A stretch of DNA of 64,000 nucleotides from Frigoribacterium sp. Leaf8 (GTDB lineage Bacteria; Actinomycetota; Actinomycetes; Actinomycetales; Microbacteriaceae): the NCBI RefSeq assembly GCF_001421165.1, contig NZ_LMKB01000005.1, positions 527,680 through 591,679 on the forward strand, written 5' to 3'. This document shows positions 55,724 to 63,829 of the stretch, in pieces (position 1 is the first letter of the stretch; each line of letters begins with the position of its first letter). The notes under the pieces were generated by a model, which had not been told where the DNA came from, ran no database searches, and saw only the letters and a list, made by a program, of their open reading frames with translations. The position numbers and the translations under genes are program-made.

Positions 55724-56974
55724 CTAGGCCGAGACCGACTCGCGGTCGGCGGCCGTGACCCGTGCCGCTCCGCGCCGGTCGTCGACTCGCTGCATGCCGA
55801 AGCTGATCATGGTCAGGACGACCCCGGCCAGGGCGAGCACGACGCCGACCCACCCGGGTGCCGAGAAGCCGAGGCCCGCCGCGATGACCGCGCCGCCGAG
55901 GTACGCACCGAAGCTGTTGCCGAGGTTCATGGCCGAGTGGTTCAGGGCGGCTCCGATGACCTGGCTCTCGCCTGCGACCTCCATCAGGCGGGACTGCACC
56001 GACGGGCCGACGCTCGAGCCGACGAGGCCGACGAAGAACGTGCTGACGAAGATGCCGACGATCGAGCTCGACGTGAGCGCGTAGGCCGAGAGCGCGGCGA
56101 TGAGGCCGACGAAGCCGAGGTACATGGCGAGCTTGAGCGACCGGTCGGCCAGCCAACCGCCGAGCAGGTTCCCGATGGTCATGCCGACGCCGACCGTGAC
56201 GAGCACCCAGGGCACGACGCCCTGGGAGACGCCCGCGCCCTCGGTGACGGCGTTGGCGATGTAGCTGTAGACCGCGAAGAACCCGCCGAAGCCGATGGCT
56301 CCGATGCCCATCACGAGCCACACCTGGGGCTGCTTGAACGCCCGCAGCTCGCGCTTCATCGAGGCGGACGCGTCGCCGTCCTGGTGGGGCACGGCGAGGG
56401 CGACGGCGGCGAAGGTCAGGGCGAAGATGAGGGCCACGGCGAGGTAGGCGACGCGCCACCCGGCTTGCTGGCCGAGCCAGGTGATCGAGGGCACGCCGAT
56501 GACGTTCGCGATCGTCAGGCCGCTGAGGACGAGCGCGACGCCCTTGCCCCGGTTGCCCGGCCCCATGATCGACGCGGCGACGATGGATGCGATGCCGAAG
56601 TACGCGCCGTGCGGCAGACCCGCGGCGAAGCGTGCGGCCAGCACCCAGCCGAACGACGGCAGCAGGGCCGACGCGACTGTGCCGACCGTGAAGGCGGCGA
56701 GGAGCGCCAGGAGCAACTTCTTCTTCGGGAAGTGCGACGACATCGCGGCGATGGTCGGGGCCCCGACGACGACGCCGAGGGCGTAGGCGCTGATCAACCA
56801 GCCGGCCTGGGCGATGCCGGCGTCGGCCGACCGCGAGTAGAGATCGGGCAGCAGGTCGCCCGCCATGTTCGGCAGGAGGCCCATGGCCACGAACTCGGTC
56901 GAGCCGATTCCGAACCCGCCGAGGGCGAGGGCGATCAAGGCGGCCGTGCGACGACGGCGGGAGAGGTGGGTCAC
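55724..56974 (-). CDS. MFS transporter (AraJ/YdhP-type DHA1 exporter)
   Basis: 416 residues, twelve membrane helices. FGIGSTEFVAMGLLPNMA in helix 1 is the AraJ/YdhP/PbuE-like signature, and the helix 2-3 loop and AARFAAGLPHGAYFG in helix 4 fit. These proteins export arabinose-like sugars, purines or drugs; the substrate is open. GTG start with AAAGG seven bases ahead. Divergent from the cell-wall-binding gene over 240 bases. Confidence 0.9.
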   Translation of the reverse strand: MTHLSRRRRTAALIALALGGFGIGSTEFVAMGLLPNMAGDLLPDLYSRSADAGIAQAGWLISAYALGVVVGAPTIAAMSSHFPKKKLLLALLAAFTVGTVASALLPSFGWVLAARFAAGLPHGAYFGIASIVAASIMGPGNRGKGVALVLSGLTIANVIGVPSITWLGQQAGWRVAYLAVALIFALTFAAVALAVPHQDGDASASMKRELRAFKQPQVWLVMGIGAIGFGGFFAVYSYIANAVTEGAGVSQGVVPWVLVTVGVGMTIGNLLGGWLADRSLKLAMYLGFVGLIAALSAYALTSSSIVGIFVSTFFVGLVGSSVGPSVQSRLMEVAGESQVIGAALNHSAMNLGNSFGAYLGGAVIAAGLGFSAPGWVGVVLALAGVVLTMISFGMQRVDDRRGAARVTAADRESVSA

Positions 56975-57214
56975 GAGCGGGCCTTTGCGGATCGAGAAGA
57001 GCCAGAGGAGAAGGGAGGAACGACCTTCGCTCGTCATCGAGCAGGGCATCTGCGGAGGAGCGACACGTCGCGCCTCCCTCCTGATCGTATCGATTCGACC
57101 GGCGGTTGCCAACCGTCCGCCGGGACTCCGACCCGTCCGGCGAAACACCCGCATCCAGCGATCTGGCGTCGAGCCGCTCCGTGCCGCTAGATTCGAGCGT
57201 TCCGTTCCTTCCCG

Positions 57215-59287
57215 ATGGGTTCTCGCATGTCCACACCCGGCTCCTCCCCCGCCGCCACCCTCCGAGGGCTCGGGGGCTCCGGCGACCCGATCCGGCCTCC
57301 CACGCGGACCCTCGTCGGGGCCCTGACGGTCGTCGCGCTCGTGTTGGTCTCCACGCTGGTCGGCCTGGCGGTTCCCCCTCCGGCGCACGCAGCGACGACG
57401 GGGTACGTGACCGGGCACCTGACGGGGACCGATCCCTCGCGCAGCGACTTCATCGCCGAGGCACGGTTGATCCGCCCCGACGGAGCCGAGGTGGGCTCGA
57501 CCCAGTTCGTCGACCGCACCACGGGCGCCTACACCCTCGAGGTCGTGACCGCCGGTCGCTACACGGTGCTGTTCAAGGACGGCGACACGCGCCGGAGCCA
57601 GTACTGGGGTGGAGCCCACGATCTCACCGGAGCCCGCTGGTTCGACGTGGCCGACGGCCAGACCGTCACCGACGTCGACGCCCGCCTGGTCGTCCAGGAG
57701 GCCCTGGCGGGGCGTGTGTGGCTCGGCGGGGGTCGTGACGACTTCGCCGCCGTCGGCAACGCCGACATCTCGGTCGTCAACGTCGACACCGGCGACCATT
57801 CGTCGGCCCTGACCGACTCGAGAGGCGCCTACTCGGTCGCGGTCGACCCCGGCCGCTACCGCATCCGCGCCTCGGTCAGGCCCTCACCCGACGCGCCGGA
57901 CCTCTCGACGTCGTGGTTCGGGGGCGCCGCGGCCGAATCCGACGCGACGATCGTGACCGTGGCCAAGGACGCCCGGCTCGCGGGACTCGACCTGCAGGTC
58001 GAGAAGTCGGCCGTCCTGACGGGTTCGGTGACCCCGGTCCTGGACGACCCCCTCGACGTCGGCTTCAGCGCAGAAGCGTGGACGACCGACTCGCGAGGTC
58101 GTTGGTACCTCGCGACGGGGGCGGCGATCCGGAAGGGGTCGTTCGCGTTCCACGGGTTGCCGGCGGGTGACTACGTCGTGCGGTTGACGGGCCTCCCCCT
58201 GAACCGCACCGACGACTCCGCCCCCGCCGTCGCGCCCCGCTACGCACCCGGTGTGGAGAACCGCGACGACGCGACGCGTTACCGTGTCGCCAGCGGCGAG
58301 ACGCGCTCGGTGGGAACGGTCCTCCTCCCGCCCCTTCGTCAGACCACCACCCGCATCTCCGGCCCCGATCGCTTCGCCGTCGCTGCGGCCATGTCCTCGC
58401 GGTTCACCGAGACCGGCGGCACGGTCGTCGTCGCCAACGGGCTGGGCTTCCCCGATGCGCTGTCGGCCGGACCGGCCGCGGCGCATCTCGACGCCCCCCT
58501 CCTGTTGGTCACCCCGACCACCGTTCCCGACGTCGTCGCCGCCGAGCTGAAGCGCCTGCGACCGAAGACGGTCGTCGTCGTCGGTGGTCCCGTCTCGATC
58601 TCGCCGGACGTCGAGAAGGCCCTCGGCGTCGTGGCCACCCCGACGAGCGGTCCGCGCTCGACGGTGGTGCGGATCGGCGGCGCCGATCGGTACGCGACGT
58701 CCCGAGCCATCGCGCGCTATGCCTTCGTCTCGTCCGACGCCCCTGCCGCGACCACGGCCACCTCACCGGGCCGCGTGCTGTACCTGGCCTCGGGTTCGGG
58801 GTTCGCGGACGCCCTCTCGGCCGGTGCCGCGGCTGCGGAGGCCGACGCCCCGCTCGTGATGGTGGACGGCCGGGCGGCACGCGCCGACGACGCGACGCGC
58901 GAGCTGTGGGGCGATCTGGGCAGCCCTGCAGCCATCAGCGTGGGAGGCCCGCGGGCCATGTCCCCCGGCATCGCCACGTCCCTGTCGGGCACCGACCGCG
59001 GCGGGCAGATCGTCGGCGCCGATCGCTACGAGGTGTCCCACCACACCACACGCGGGGCGTTCGACGAAGCCGGCACGGTCTATCTCGCCACCGGCGTCAA
59101 CTACCCCGACGCGCTGTCGGGCGCAGCCCTCGCAGCCCGGACCTCGTCGCCACTGTTCATCGTGCCGGGCACGTGCGTGCCGGCATCGATCCTGCACGAC
59201 CTCGACGTCCTCCAGACCGAGCACGTGGTCCTGCTCGGAGGCCAGCAGGCCCTCTCGTCCCGGGTCGACTCCCTCACGGCCTGCTGA
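57215..59287 (+). CDS. Secreted protein with three cell-wall-binding repeat 2 domains
   Basis: 690 residues. Signal peptide about 31-60 (ending PPAHAATTG), then about 310 residues with beta-sandwich, carboxypeptidase-regulatory-like stretches (GAYTLEVVTAGRYTVLF, GAYSVAVDPGRYRIRA), then three CW_binding_2 repeats beginning near residues 377 (ISGPDRFAVAAAM), 484 (IGGADRYATSRAIA) and 597 (IVGADRYEVSH), each with a ..DALSA/DALSG.. core and VVGGP-type end. It should sit outside, tethered non-covalently to the wall. An ATG at 57227 is an alternative start. Confidence 0.9.
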   Translation: MGSRMSTPGSSPAATLRGLGGSGDPIRPPTRTLVGALTVVALVLVSTLVGLAVPPPAHAATTGYVTGHLTGTDPSRSDFIAEARLIRPDGAEVGSTQFVDRTTGAYTLEVVTAGRYTVLFKDGDTRRSQYWGGAHDLTGARWFDVADGQTVTDVDARLVVQEALAGRVWLGGGRDDFAAVGNADISVVNVDTGDHSSALTDSRGAYSVAVDPGRYRIRASVRPSPDAPDLSTSWFGGAAAESDATIVTVAKDARLAGLDLQVEKSAVLTGSVTPVLDDPLDVGFSAEAWTTDSRGRWYLATGAAIRKGSFAFHGLPAGDYVVRLTGLPLNRTDDSAPAVAPRYAPGVENRDDATRYRVASGETRSVGTVLLPPLRQTTTRISGPDRFAVAAAMSSRFTETGGTVVVANGLGFPDALSAGPAAAHLDAPLLLVTPTTVPDVVAAELKRLRPKTVVVVGGPVSISPDVEKALGVVATPTSGPRSTVVRIGGADRYATSRAIARYAFVSSDAPAATTATSPGRVLYLASGSGFADALSAGAAAAEADAPLVMVDGRAARADDATRELWGDLGSPAAISVGGPRAMSPGIATSLSGTDRGGQIVGADRYEVSHHTTRGAFDEAGTVYLATGVNYPDALSGAALAARTSSPLFIVPGTCVPASILHDLDVLQTEHVVLLGGQQALSSRVDSLTAC

Positions 59288-59308
59288 CGGCGGCGTCCCG
59301 TTCCCCAC

Positions 59309-59335
59309 GCCGGACCGACGCGACGGTGGTCCGGC
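59309..59335. terminator. Terminator-like stem between convergent genes
   Basis: GCCGGACC (59309-59316) and GGTCCGGC (59328-59335) pair perfectly in the 62-base gap between the wall-binding protein gene and the thiamine-binding-type gene. No U run visible. Confidence 0.55.
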
Positions 59336-59349
59336 CCTGCGTGATGCGG

Positions 59350-59679
59350 TCAGGCGTCGCCGAGTGCGGCTTCGAGTCGTTCGACCTTGCCGGTCAGTTC
59401 GCCGGTGCGTCCCGGCCGGATGTCGGCCTTGAGCACGAGGGAGACGCGCGAGCCGAAGGCGCCGACGGCCTCGGTCGCGGCCTTGACGACGGCCATCACC
59501 TCGTCCCACTCGCCCTCGATCTCGGTGAACATCGACGAGGTGTGGTTCGGCAGCCCGGACGCCCGCACGACCGCGACGGCGGCGGCCACGGCCGAGTGGA
59601 CCGAGTCGGGCTCGGAGCCGGCGGACGGCCCGCCCTCGGGAGCGGCACCACTGGGCGAGACGGAGAACGCGACGATCAT
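59350..59679 (-). CDS. Thiamine-binding protein of the YkoF/MTH1187 (DUF77) type
   Basis: 109 residues, MTH1187-type fold. The pattern MIVAFSVSPSG near the start, NHTSSMFTEIEGEWDEVMAVV in the middle and VSLVLKADIRPGR near the end is that of the thiamine/hydroxymethylpyrimidine-binding DUF77 proteins. A small Gly/Pro/Glu-rich insertion follows the first strand. ATG overlaps the stop of the mannosyltransferase-like gene (ATGA). Confidence 0.82.
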   Translation of the reverse strand: MIVAFSVSPSGAAPEGGPSAGSEPDSVHSAVAAAVAVVRASGLPNHTSSMFTEIEGEWDEVMAVVKAATEAVGAFGSRVSLVLKADIRPGRTGELTGKVERLEAALGDA

Positions 59680-61013
59680 GCGTCCATCCTCGCGTGTGCG
59701 GGCCGCAGGCGCCAGAGCGTCACGACCGTCCACCCCAGCAGTCCGAGCTCGAGCACGGCCCGCACGGTGACCACGGCCACCAGGTCGGGTCGCGCGGCGA
59801 GCAGGGCGTCGTACTCGAGGGGGTAGACCACCTGGGTCAGCCCCGCGACGACCACGGCCGCCACCGCCGGCACGACGAACCGCGGCCCGCCCGATCGTGC
59901 GAGCACGAGCCCGACGACGACGGGCACCGCGAGCCAGGCCACGAACTGCGGCGAACCGACCTTGTTGGTCACGATCAGGGCGACGACGACGGCGAGCGAC
60001 AACGGACCCAGGAGGCGCGTGGCCGTCACCCCGCGGCGCACGGCCCGCAAGCCCAGCAGCACGACGCCGAGCACGACCGCGGCCATCACGAGGCTCATCG
60101 CCTTCGCGGCGAACCCGACCCCGTCGCCGGCGATCTGGTACGTCAGGATCTCGCGGTCGTAGTAGACGAAGGTGCCGGGCACCCCCGCGGCCGCGCGCCA
60201 GAGCCAGAGCACGGCTGCGGGCGACTCGACCTGGAGACCTCGACCGGCCTGCTGGCCGACGAAGCCGAACACGTTCCACCCGCTGCCGAGCACGAGCGAG
60301 ACGGACACCACGACCGCACTCGTCACCGCCGCCGCCACGACGACCTCGACCCGACGACGCAGGGCGAGGACGGCGACCACCACGAGAGCGGCGGGCCAGA
60401 CCTTGACCCAGGCCGCGATCGTGAGCAGGGCGGACGCCGCCGACGGCCGTGTCGAGACGAGCAATAGCCCCACCAGCGCGATCGAGACCGTGACGGCGTC
60501 GATGCGGCCGAGGGCGATCGGCCCGAGGGCGACGAGGAACGCCAGCCACCACCAGGCGGCGACCACGGACCCGGCACGCCGCCGCGCCACGAGCACGACG
60601 AAGGCGCCGGCGTTCAGCAGGGACACCAGCACGAGCCACACGGCCCCGTACCCGGAGTCGCCCCCCAGGCGGGCGAGCAGCATCGGCACCGCGGCGAGCA
60701 GCGGGTAGACCCACGGTCGGTCGACGCCCACCCAGTCGCCCCCGCCGACGCCCTGCTGCATCCAGGTGCGGTAGACGACGTCGACGTCGCCCAGGGTGCG
60801 GTTGCCGCCGACGAGGTTGAGCCGGACGAGCCAGGCGTGGACGAGCACGAAGGCGACGCCGAGCACGACCGGCGACGTCACGAACGACCTCGCCCGGTCG
60901 ACGAACGTCGTCGGGCCGACGGCGACGGGCCGGGTGCCCGACGTCCGCGCCGCGCGGACGATCGGTGCCCCGGGGGTGGCCGACGAGGGGGGCACGGAGG
61001 TCGGCATGCCCAC
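59676..61013 (-). CDS. Membrane glycosyltransferase, GT87/DUF2029-like
   Basis: 445 residues with about eleven membrane helices after a Pro/Thr-rich N-terminus. Features of GT-C enzymes: an acidic motif soon after helix 1 (GDVDVVYRTWMQQG) and TIAAWVKVWPAALVVVA-type pattern typical of DUF2029. Such proteins use polyprenyl-phosphate mannose to build wall polysaccharide or lipoglycan; substrate inferred. ATG start; its stop overlaps the thiamine-binding-type gene. Confidence 0.8.
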   Translation of the reverse strand: MGMPTSVPPSSATPGAPIVRAARTSGTRPVAVGPTTFVDRARSFVTSPVVLGVAFVLVHAWLVRLNLVGGNRTLGDVDVVYRTWMQQGVGGGDWVGVDRPWVYPLLAAVPMLLARLGGDSGYGAVWLVLVSLLNAGAFVVLVARRRAGSVVAAWWWLAFLVALGPIALGRIDAVTVSIALVGLLLVSTRPSAASALLTIAAWVKVWPAALVVVAVLALRRRVEVVVAAAVTSAVVVSVSLVLGSGWNVFGFVGQQAGRGLQVESPAAVLWLWRAAAGVPGTFVYYDREILTYQIAGDGVGFAAKAMSLVMAAVVLGVVLLGLRAVRRGVTATRLLGPLSLAVVVALIVTNKVGSPQFVAWLAVPVVVGLVLARSGGPRFVVPAVAAVVVAGLTQVVYPLEYDALLAARPDLVAVVTVRAVLELGLLGWTVVTLWRLRPAHARMDA

Positions 61014-61086
61014 AGGCTAGCCGCCGGCCCCGACGCCGGGCGTCATGCGTCGGCCGACGTCCGCGGTCGCCGGTACGATCCCTCTC

Positions 61087-61917
61087 ATGCGCAGACCCGC
61101 CTCCCTCCGACTCGTCGCGACCGCCGCCGCCCTCGTGCTGGCCGGGTCGCTCGCCGCCTGCTCGTCCGACGGGGGCTCGGGTGCCGACGGGGCGGCCGTC
61201 GCTCCGGTCACCGACGGCAAGATCACCGTCGCGACGGGTGAACCGGCCTACGGCCCCTGGGTCGAGGACGACGATCCGACCTCGGGCAAGGGCTACGAGG
61301 CCGCCGTCGCCTACGCGGTCGCCGAGAAGCTGGGCTACGACGACTCCGACGTGGTCTGGGTGCGGACCACGTTCGACGAGGCCATCGCCCCCGGGCCGAA
61401 GACCTTCGACCTCAACCTGCAGCAGTTCTCGATCACCGACCAGCGCAAGAAGGCCGTCGACTTCTCGCCCGCCTACTACGAGACGCGCCAGGCGGTCGTC
61501 ACCCTGCCCGGCACCTCCGCGGCCGACGCCACCTCGATCGCCGACCTGAAGGGCCTCGCCATCGGCGCCCAGAGCGGCACGACGAGCTTCACCGCCGCCG
61601 AGGACGCCATCGACCCCGAGGGCGGCGTCCAGGCCTACAACTCGAACGACGACGCCAAGGCGGCCCTCGAGGCCGGCCAGGTCGACGCCATCGTGCTCGA
61701 CGTCCCCACGGCCACGTACTTCGTCGAGGGCGGCGTCGTGCTCGGCCAGCTGCCCGCCACCGACGGGGCGAGCGACCAGCTCGGCATCGTCCTGCCGCTC
61801 GGCAGCTCCCTGACCGCCGACGTCACGAAGGCCGTCGACGACCTCCGGGCCGACGGCACGCTCGCCGAGCTGCAGAAGCAGTGGCTGGCCGACTACGACG
61901 TGAAAGAGCTGTCGTAG
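61087..61917 (+). CDS. Polar amino-acid ABC importer binding lipoprotein
   Basis: 276 residues. Signal peptide with lipobox LAAC near residue 22, then an SBP family 3 fold: ITVATGEPAYGPWV, KGYEAAVAYAVAEKLGY, DLNLQQFSITDQRKKAVDFS, LKGLAIGAQSGTTS, EAGQVDAIVLD. Likely binds glutamate, glutamine or a similar polar amino acid. First gene of a three-gene importer operon. Confidence 0.9.
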   Translation: MRRPASLRLVATAAALVLAGSLAACSSDGGSGADGAAVAPVTDGKITVATGEPAYGPWVEDDDPTSGKGYEAAVAYAVAEKLGYDDSDVVWVRTTFDEAIAPGPKTFDLNLQQFSITDQRKKAVDFSPAYYETRQAVVTLPGTSAADATSIADLKGLAIGAQSGTTSFTAAEDAIDPEGGVQAYNSNDDAKAALEAGQVDAIVLDVPTATYFVEGGVVLGQLPATDGASDQLGIVLPLGSSLTADVTKAVDDLRADGTLAELQKQWLADYDVKELS

Positions 61918-61943
61918 CGCCTCGCACGGTCGCGGCCGGCCCG

Positions 61944-62786
61944 GTGGCCGTCAGCGACCTCGAACTCGACCGGCGCGCGTTCCGTCGACGACAGTCGACC
62001 CGCTCCGTGGTGATCGCCGCCGTCAGCACGGTCGCCTTCGCCGCCCTCGCGTGGTGGGCGGTCACCAGCACGCCCGGCTGGTCCCGAGTGCAGTTCAGCT
62101 TCCTCGACGGGGCCACCTTCGCGTCAGCCTGGCCCCGCGTGATCGAGGGCCTCTGGCTGAACGTGCGGGTCCTGCTGGTCGCCGCCGTCGGCGTGGCCGT
62201 CGTCAGCACCGTCCTGTCGGCACTGCGCACCCTGCGGGGTCCGGTCTTCTTCCCCGTCCGGGCGCTGGTGCGGGGCTACACCGACCTGTTCCGCGGCATG
62301 CCGCTGATCATCGTGCTCTACCTCGTCGGTTTCGGCGTGCCGGGCCTCGGGCTCGGCATCCCGCGTCTGCCCGCCGAGTTCTGGGGCACGATCGCGCTGG
62401 TCCTCACCTACTCGGCCTACGTGTCCGAGGTCATCCGCGCCGGCATCGACGCCGTCCACCCGTCGCAGCGCCTCGCGGCCCGGTCGCTCGGCCTCAGCCA
62501 CGCCAAGACCCTTCGCCTCGTCGTATTCCCGCAGGCACTGCGCAAGGTCACGCCCGCCCTCATGAACGACTTCGTCTCGATGCAGAAAGACGTCGGTCTC
62601 ATCTCTGTGCTCGGAGCGGTCGACGCCGTCCGCGCCGCCCAGATCGAGACCGCGACCGCGGCCAACTTCACGCCCTACGTGCTCGCCGGGCTGTTGTTCG
62701 TGCTGCTGGCCCTGCCGACCATCTGGCTGACCGACTGGCTGTCGGCGCGCCTCCGTCGTCGCGAACAGGCGGGCAGCGTCGTTTGA
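61944..62786 (+). CDS. Polar amino-acid ABC importer permease
   Basis: 280 residues. Membrane helix near residues 20-40, then the HisM/GlnP-type permease with DLFRGMPLIIVLYLVGFG and the EAA loop AARSLGLSHAKTLRLVVFPQA. The GTG start given leaves 26 bases after the lipoprotein stop; an earlier GTG at 61881 would overlap that gene by 37 bases. Ends in TTGAGC, so the ATPase gene could also begin at TTG. Confidence 0.88.
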   Translation: MAVSDLELDRRAFRRRQSTRSVVIAAVSTVAFAALAWWAVTSTPGWSRVQFSFLDGATFASAWPRVIEGLWLNVRVLLVAAVGVAVVSTVLSALRTLRGPVFFPVRALVRGYTDLFRGMPLIIVLYLVGFGVPGLGLGIPRLPAEFWGTIALVLTYSAYVSEVIRAGIDAVHPSQRLAARSLGLSHAKTLRLVVFPQALRKVTPALMNDFVSMQKDVGLISVLGAVDAVRAAQIETATAANFTPYVLAGLLFVLLALPTIWLTDWLSARLRRREQAGSVV

Positions 62787-62811
62787 GCATCTCCACCCCC
62801 GACCCCACCCC

Positions 62812-62817
62812 AGGAGG
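62812..62817 (+). promoter_or_regulatory. Ribosome binding site made by a decamer copy
   Basis: AGGAGG followed four bases later by GTG; AGGAGGCGCGG is the recurring decamer here used as, or coinciding with, a Shine-Dalgarno site. It decides the GTG at 62822 over the TTG at 62783 as ATPase start. Confidence 0.55.
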
Positions 62818-62821
62818 CGCG

Positions 62822-63616
62822 GTGCCCGTCACCCCCGCAGCCCTCGGCCCCGGCCCCAGCCCCAGCCCCAGCCCCAGCCCCGAGACGGTGCTGCGCCTCG
62901 AAGGGGTCCGCAAGTCCTTCGGCGACACGGTCGTGCTCGACGGCATCGACCTGGACGTCGCGCGGGACGAGGTCGTGGCGCTGATCGGCGCCAGCGGCTC
63001 GGGCAAGTCGACGCTGCTCCGCACCGTGAACCTGCTCGAGCAGATCGACGACGGCCGCATCGTGCTCGGCGACGACGACATCACCGACCCCCGGGTGCGC
63101 GTCGACGCCGTCCGGGCCCGCATCGGCGTGGTCTTCCAGCACTTCAACCTCTTCCCGCACCTGACCGTGCTCGACAACGTCGCCCTGGCCAGTCGCCACG
63201 TGCTGCGCCAGCCCAAGGCCGCGGCGAACGAGCGCGCCCTCGAGGTCCTCACGCGCGTGGGTCTCGGCGACAAGGCCGGCGCCTACCCCGACCGCCTCTC
63301 GGGCGGTCAGCAGCAGCGGGTCGCCATCGCCCGGGCCCTGGCTCCGCGACCCGCCGTGCTGCTGCTCGACGAGATCACGAGCGCCCTCGACCCCGAGCTG
63401 GTGGGCGAGGTGCTCGACCTCGTGCGCACGCTGAAGGAGGTCGGCACGACGATCCTCATGGCGACGCACGAGATGGCCTTCGCCCGCGACGTCGCCGACC
63501 GGGTCGTCTTCCTCGACCGGGGCCGGATCGCCGAGCAGGGTCCGCCCGCGCAGCTCTTCACGGCCCCCCGCGAGGTGCGCACCCAGGAGTTCCTCACGCG
63601 GTTCACCGCTCACTGA
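62822..63616 (+). CDS. Polar amino-acid ABC importer ATPase
   Basis: 264 residues. An N-terminal Pro/Ser tail encoded by a CCCCAG repeat precedes the ATPase: Walker A GASGSGKST, Q-loop VVFQHFNLFPH, signature LSGGQQQR, Walker B LLLDEITSALD and switch MATHEMAFA. The QHFNLFPH and SGGQQQR patterns are typical of GlnQ/HisP proteins. Powers the importer with the two preceding genes. Confidence 0.93.
   Translation: MPVTPAALGPGPSPSPSPSPETVLRLEGVRKSFGDTVVLDGIDLDVARDEVVALIGASGSGKSTLLRTVNLLEQIDDGRIVLGDDDITDPRVRVDAVRARIGVVFQHFNLFPHLTVLDNVALASRHVLRQPKAAANERALEVLTRVGLGDKAGAYPDRLSGGQQQRVAIARALAPRPAVLLLDEITSALDPELVGEVLDLVRTLKEVGTTILMATHEMAFARDVADRVVFLDRGRIAEQGPPAQLFTAPREVRTQEFLTRFTAH
62854..62881 (+). repeat. 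Short tandem CCCCAG repeat inside the ATPase gene
   Basis: Four perfect CCCCAG units plus CCCC, coding for an alternating Pro-Ser tail near the protein start. Such repeats can change length by slippage; unit is six bases, so the frame would be kept. Confidence 0.9.
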
Positions 63617-63630
63617 CCGGGATCGACCGG

Positions 63631-63666
63631 CACCGGCCCCGGCACCGGCCCCGGCACCGGCCCCGG
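63631..63666. repeat. Three tandem copies of a 12-base unit after the ABC operon
   Basis: CACCGGCCCCGG repeated perfectly three times directly downstream of the ATPase gene, preceded by a partial CCGG. No gene in the 213-base gap to 63830; the repeat-rich part might end transcription by structure, and a GGACC...GGTCC pairing follows near 63682-63698. Confidence 0.9.
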
Positions 63667-63829
63667 GCCAGGGCCAGCTCTGGACCCGGGCCCGGTCCGA
63701 CTCGGCCCGCTCGGGCGCCCACCGTCTTCACCTGCGCCTCCCAGGTTCTTGCGAAGGAGACACGTCACCATCGGTTCAGCCCCGTGGACTCGCCGCGCGT
63801 CACGCCGACCCCTCCGAAGGACGAAGACC

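Larger units (their letters stand above)
7318..62822. repeat. Dispersed decamer GGAGGCGCGG (at least 20 exact copies)
   Basis: Exact copies (either strand) start at 7318, 17013, 17038, 20390, 21485, 22627, 27499, 29196, 29467, 36663, 38434, 39818, 45151, 46891, 47906, 49066, 51006, 51033, 55678 and 62813. Near copies occur at 32507, 32528, 36688, 41283, 57067 and 60013. Many copies extend to AGGAGGCGCGG. They occur in genes in different reading frames and in gaps; two inverted pairs of exact copies (17013/17038, 51006/51033) and one pair of near copies (32507/32528) build gene-end hairpins. Confidence 0.85.
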
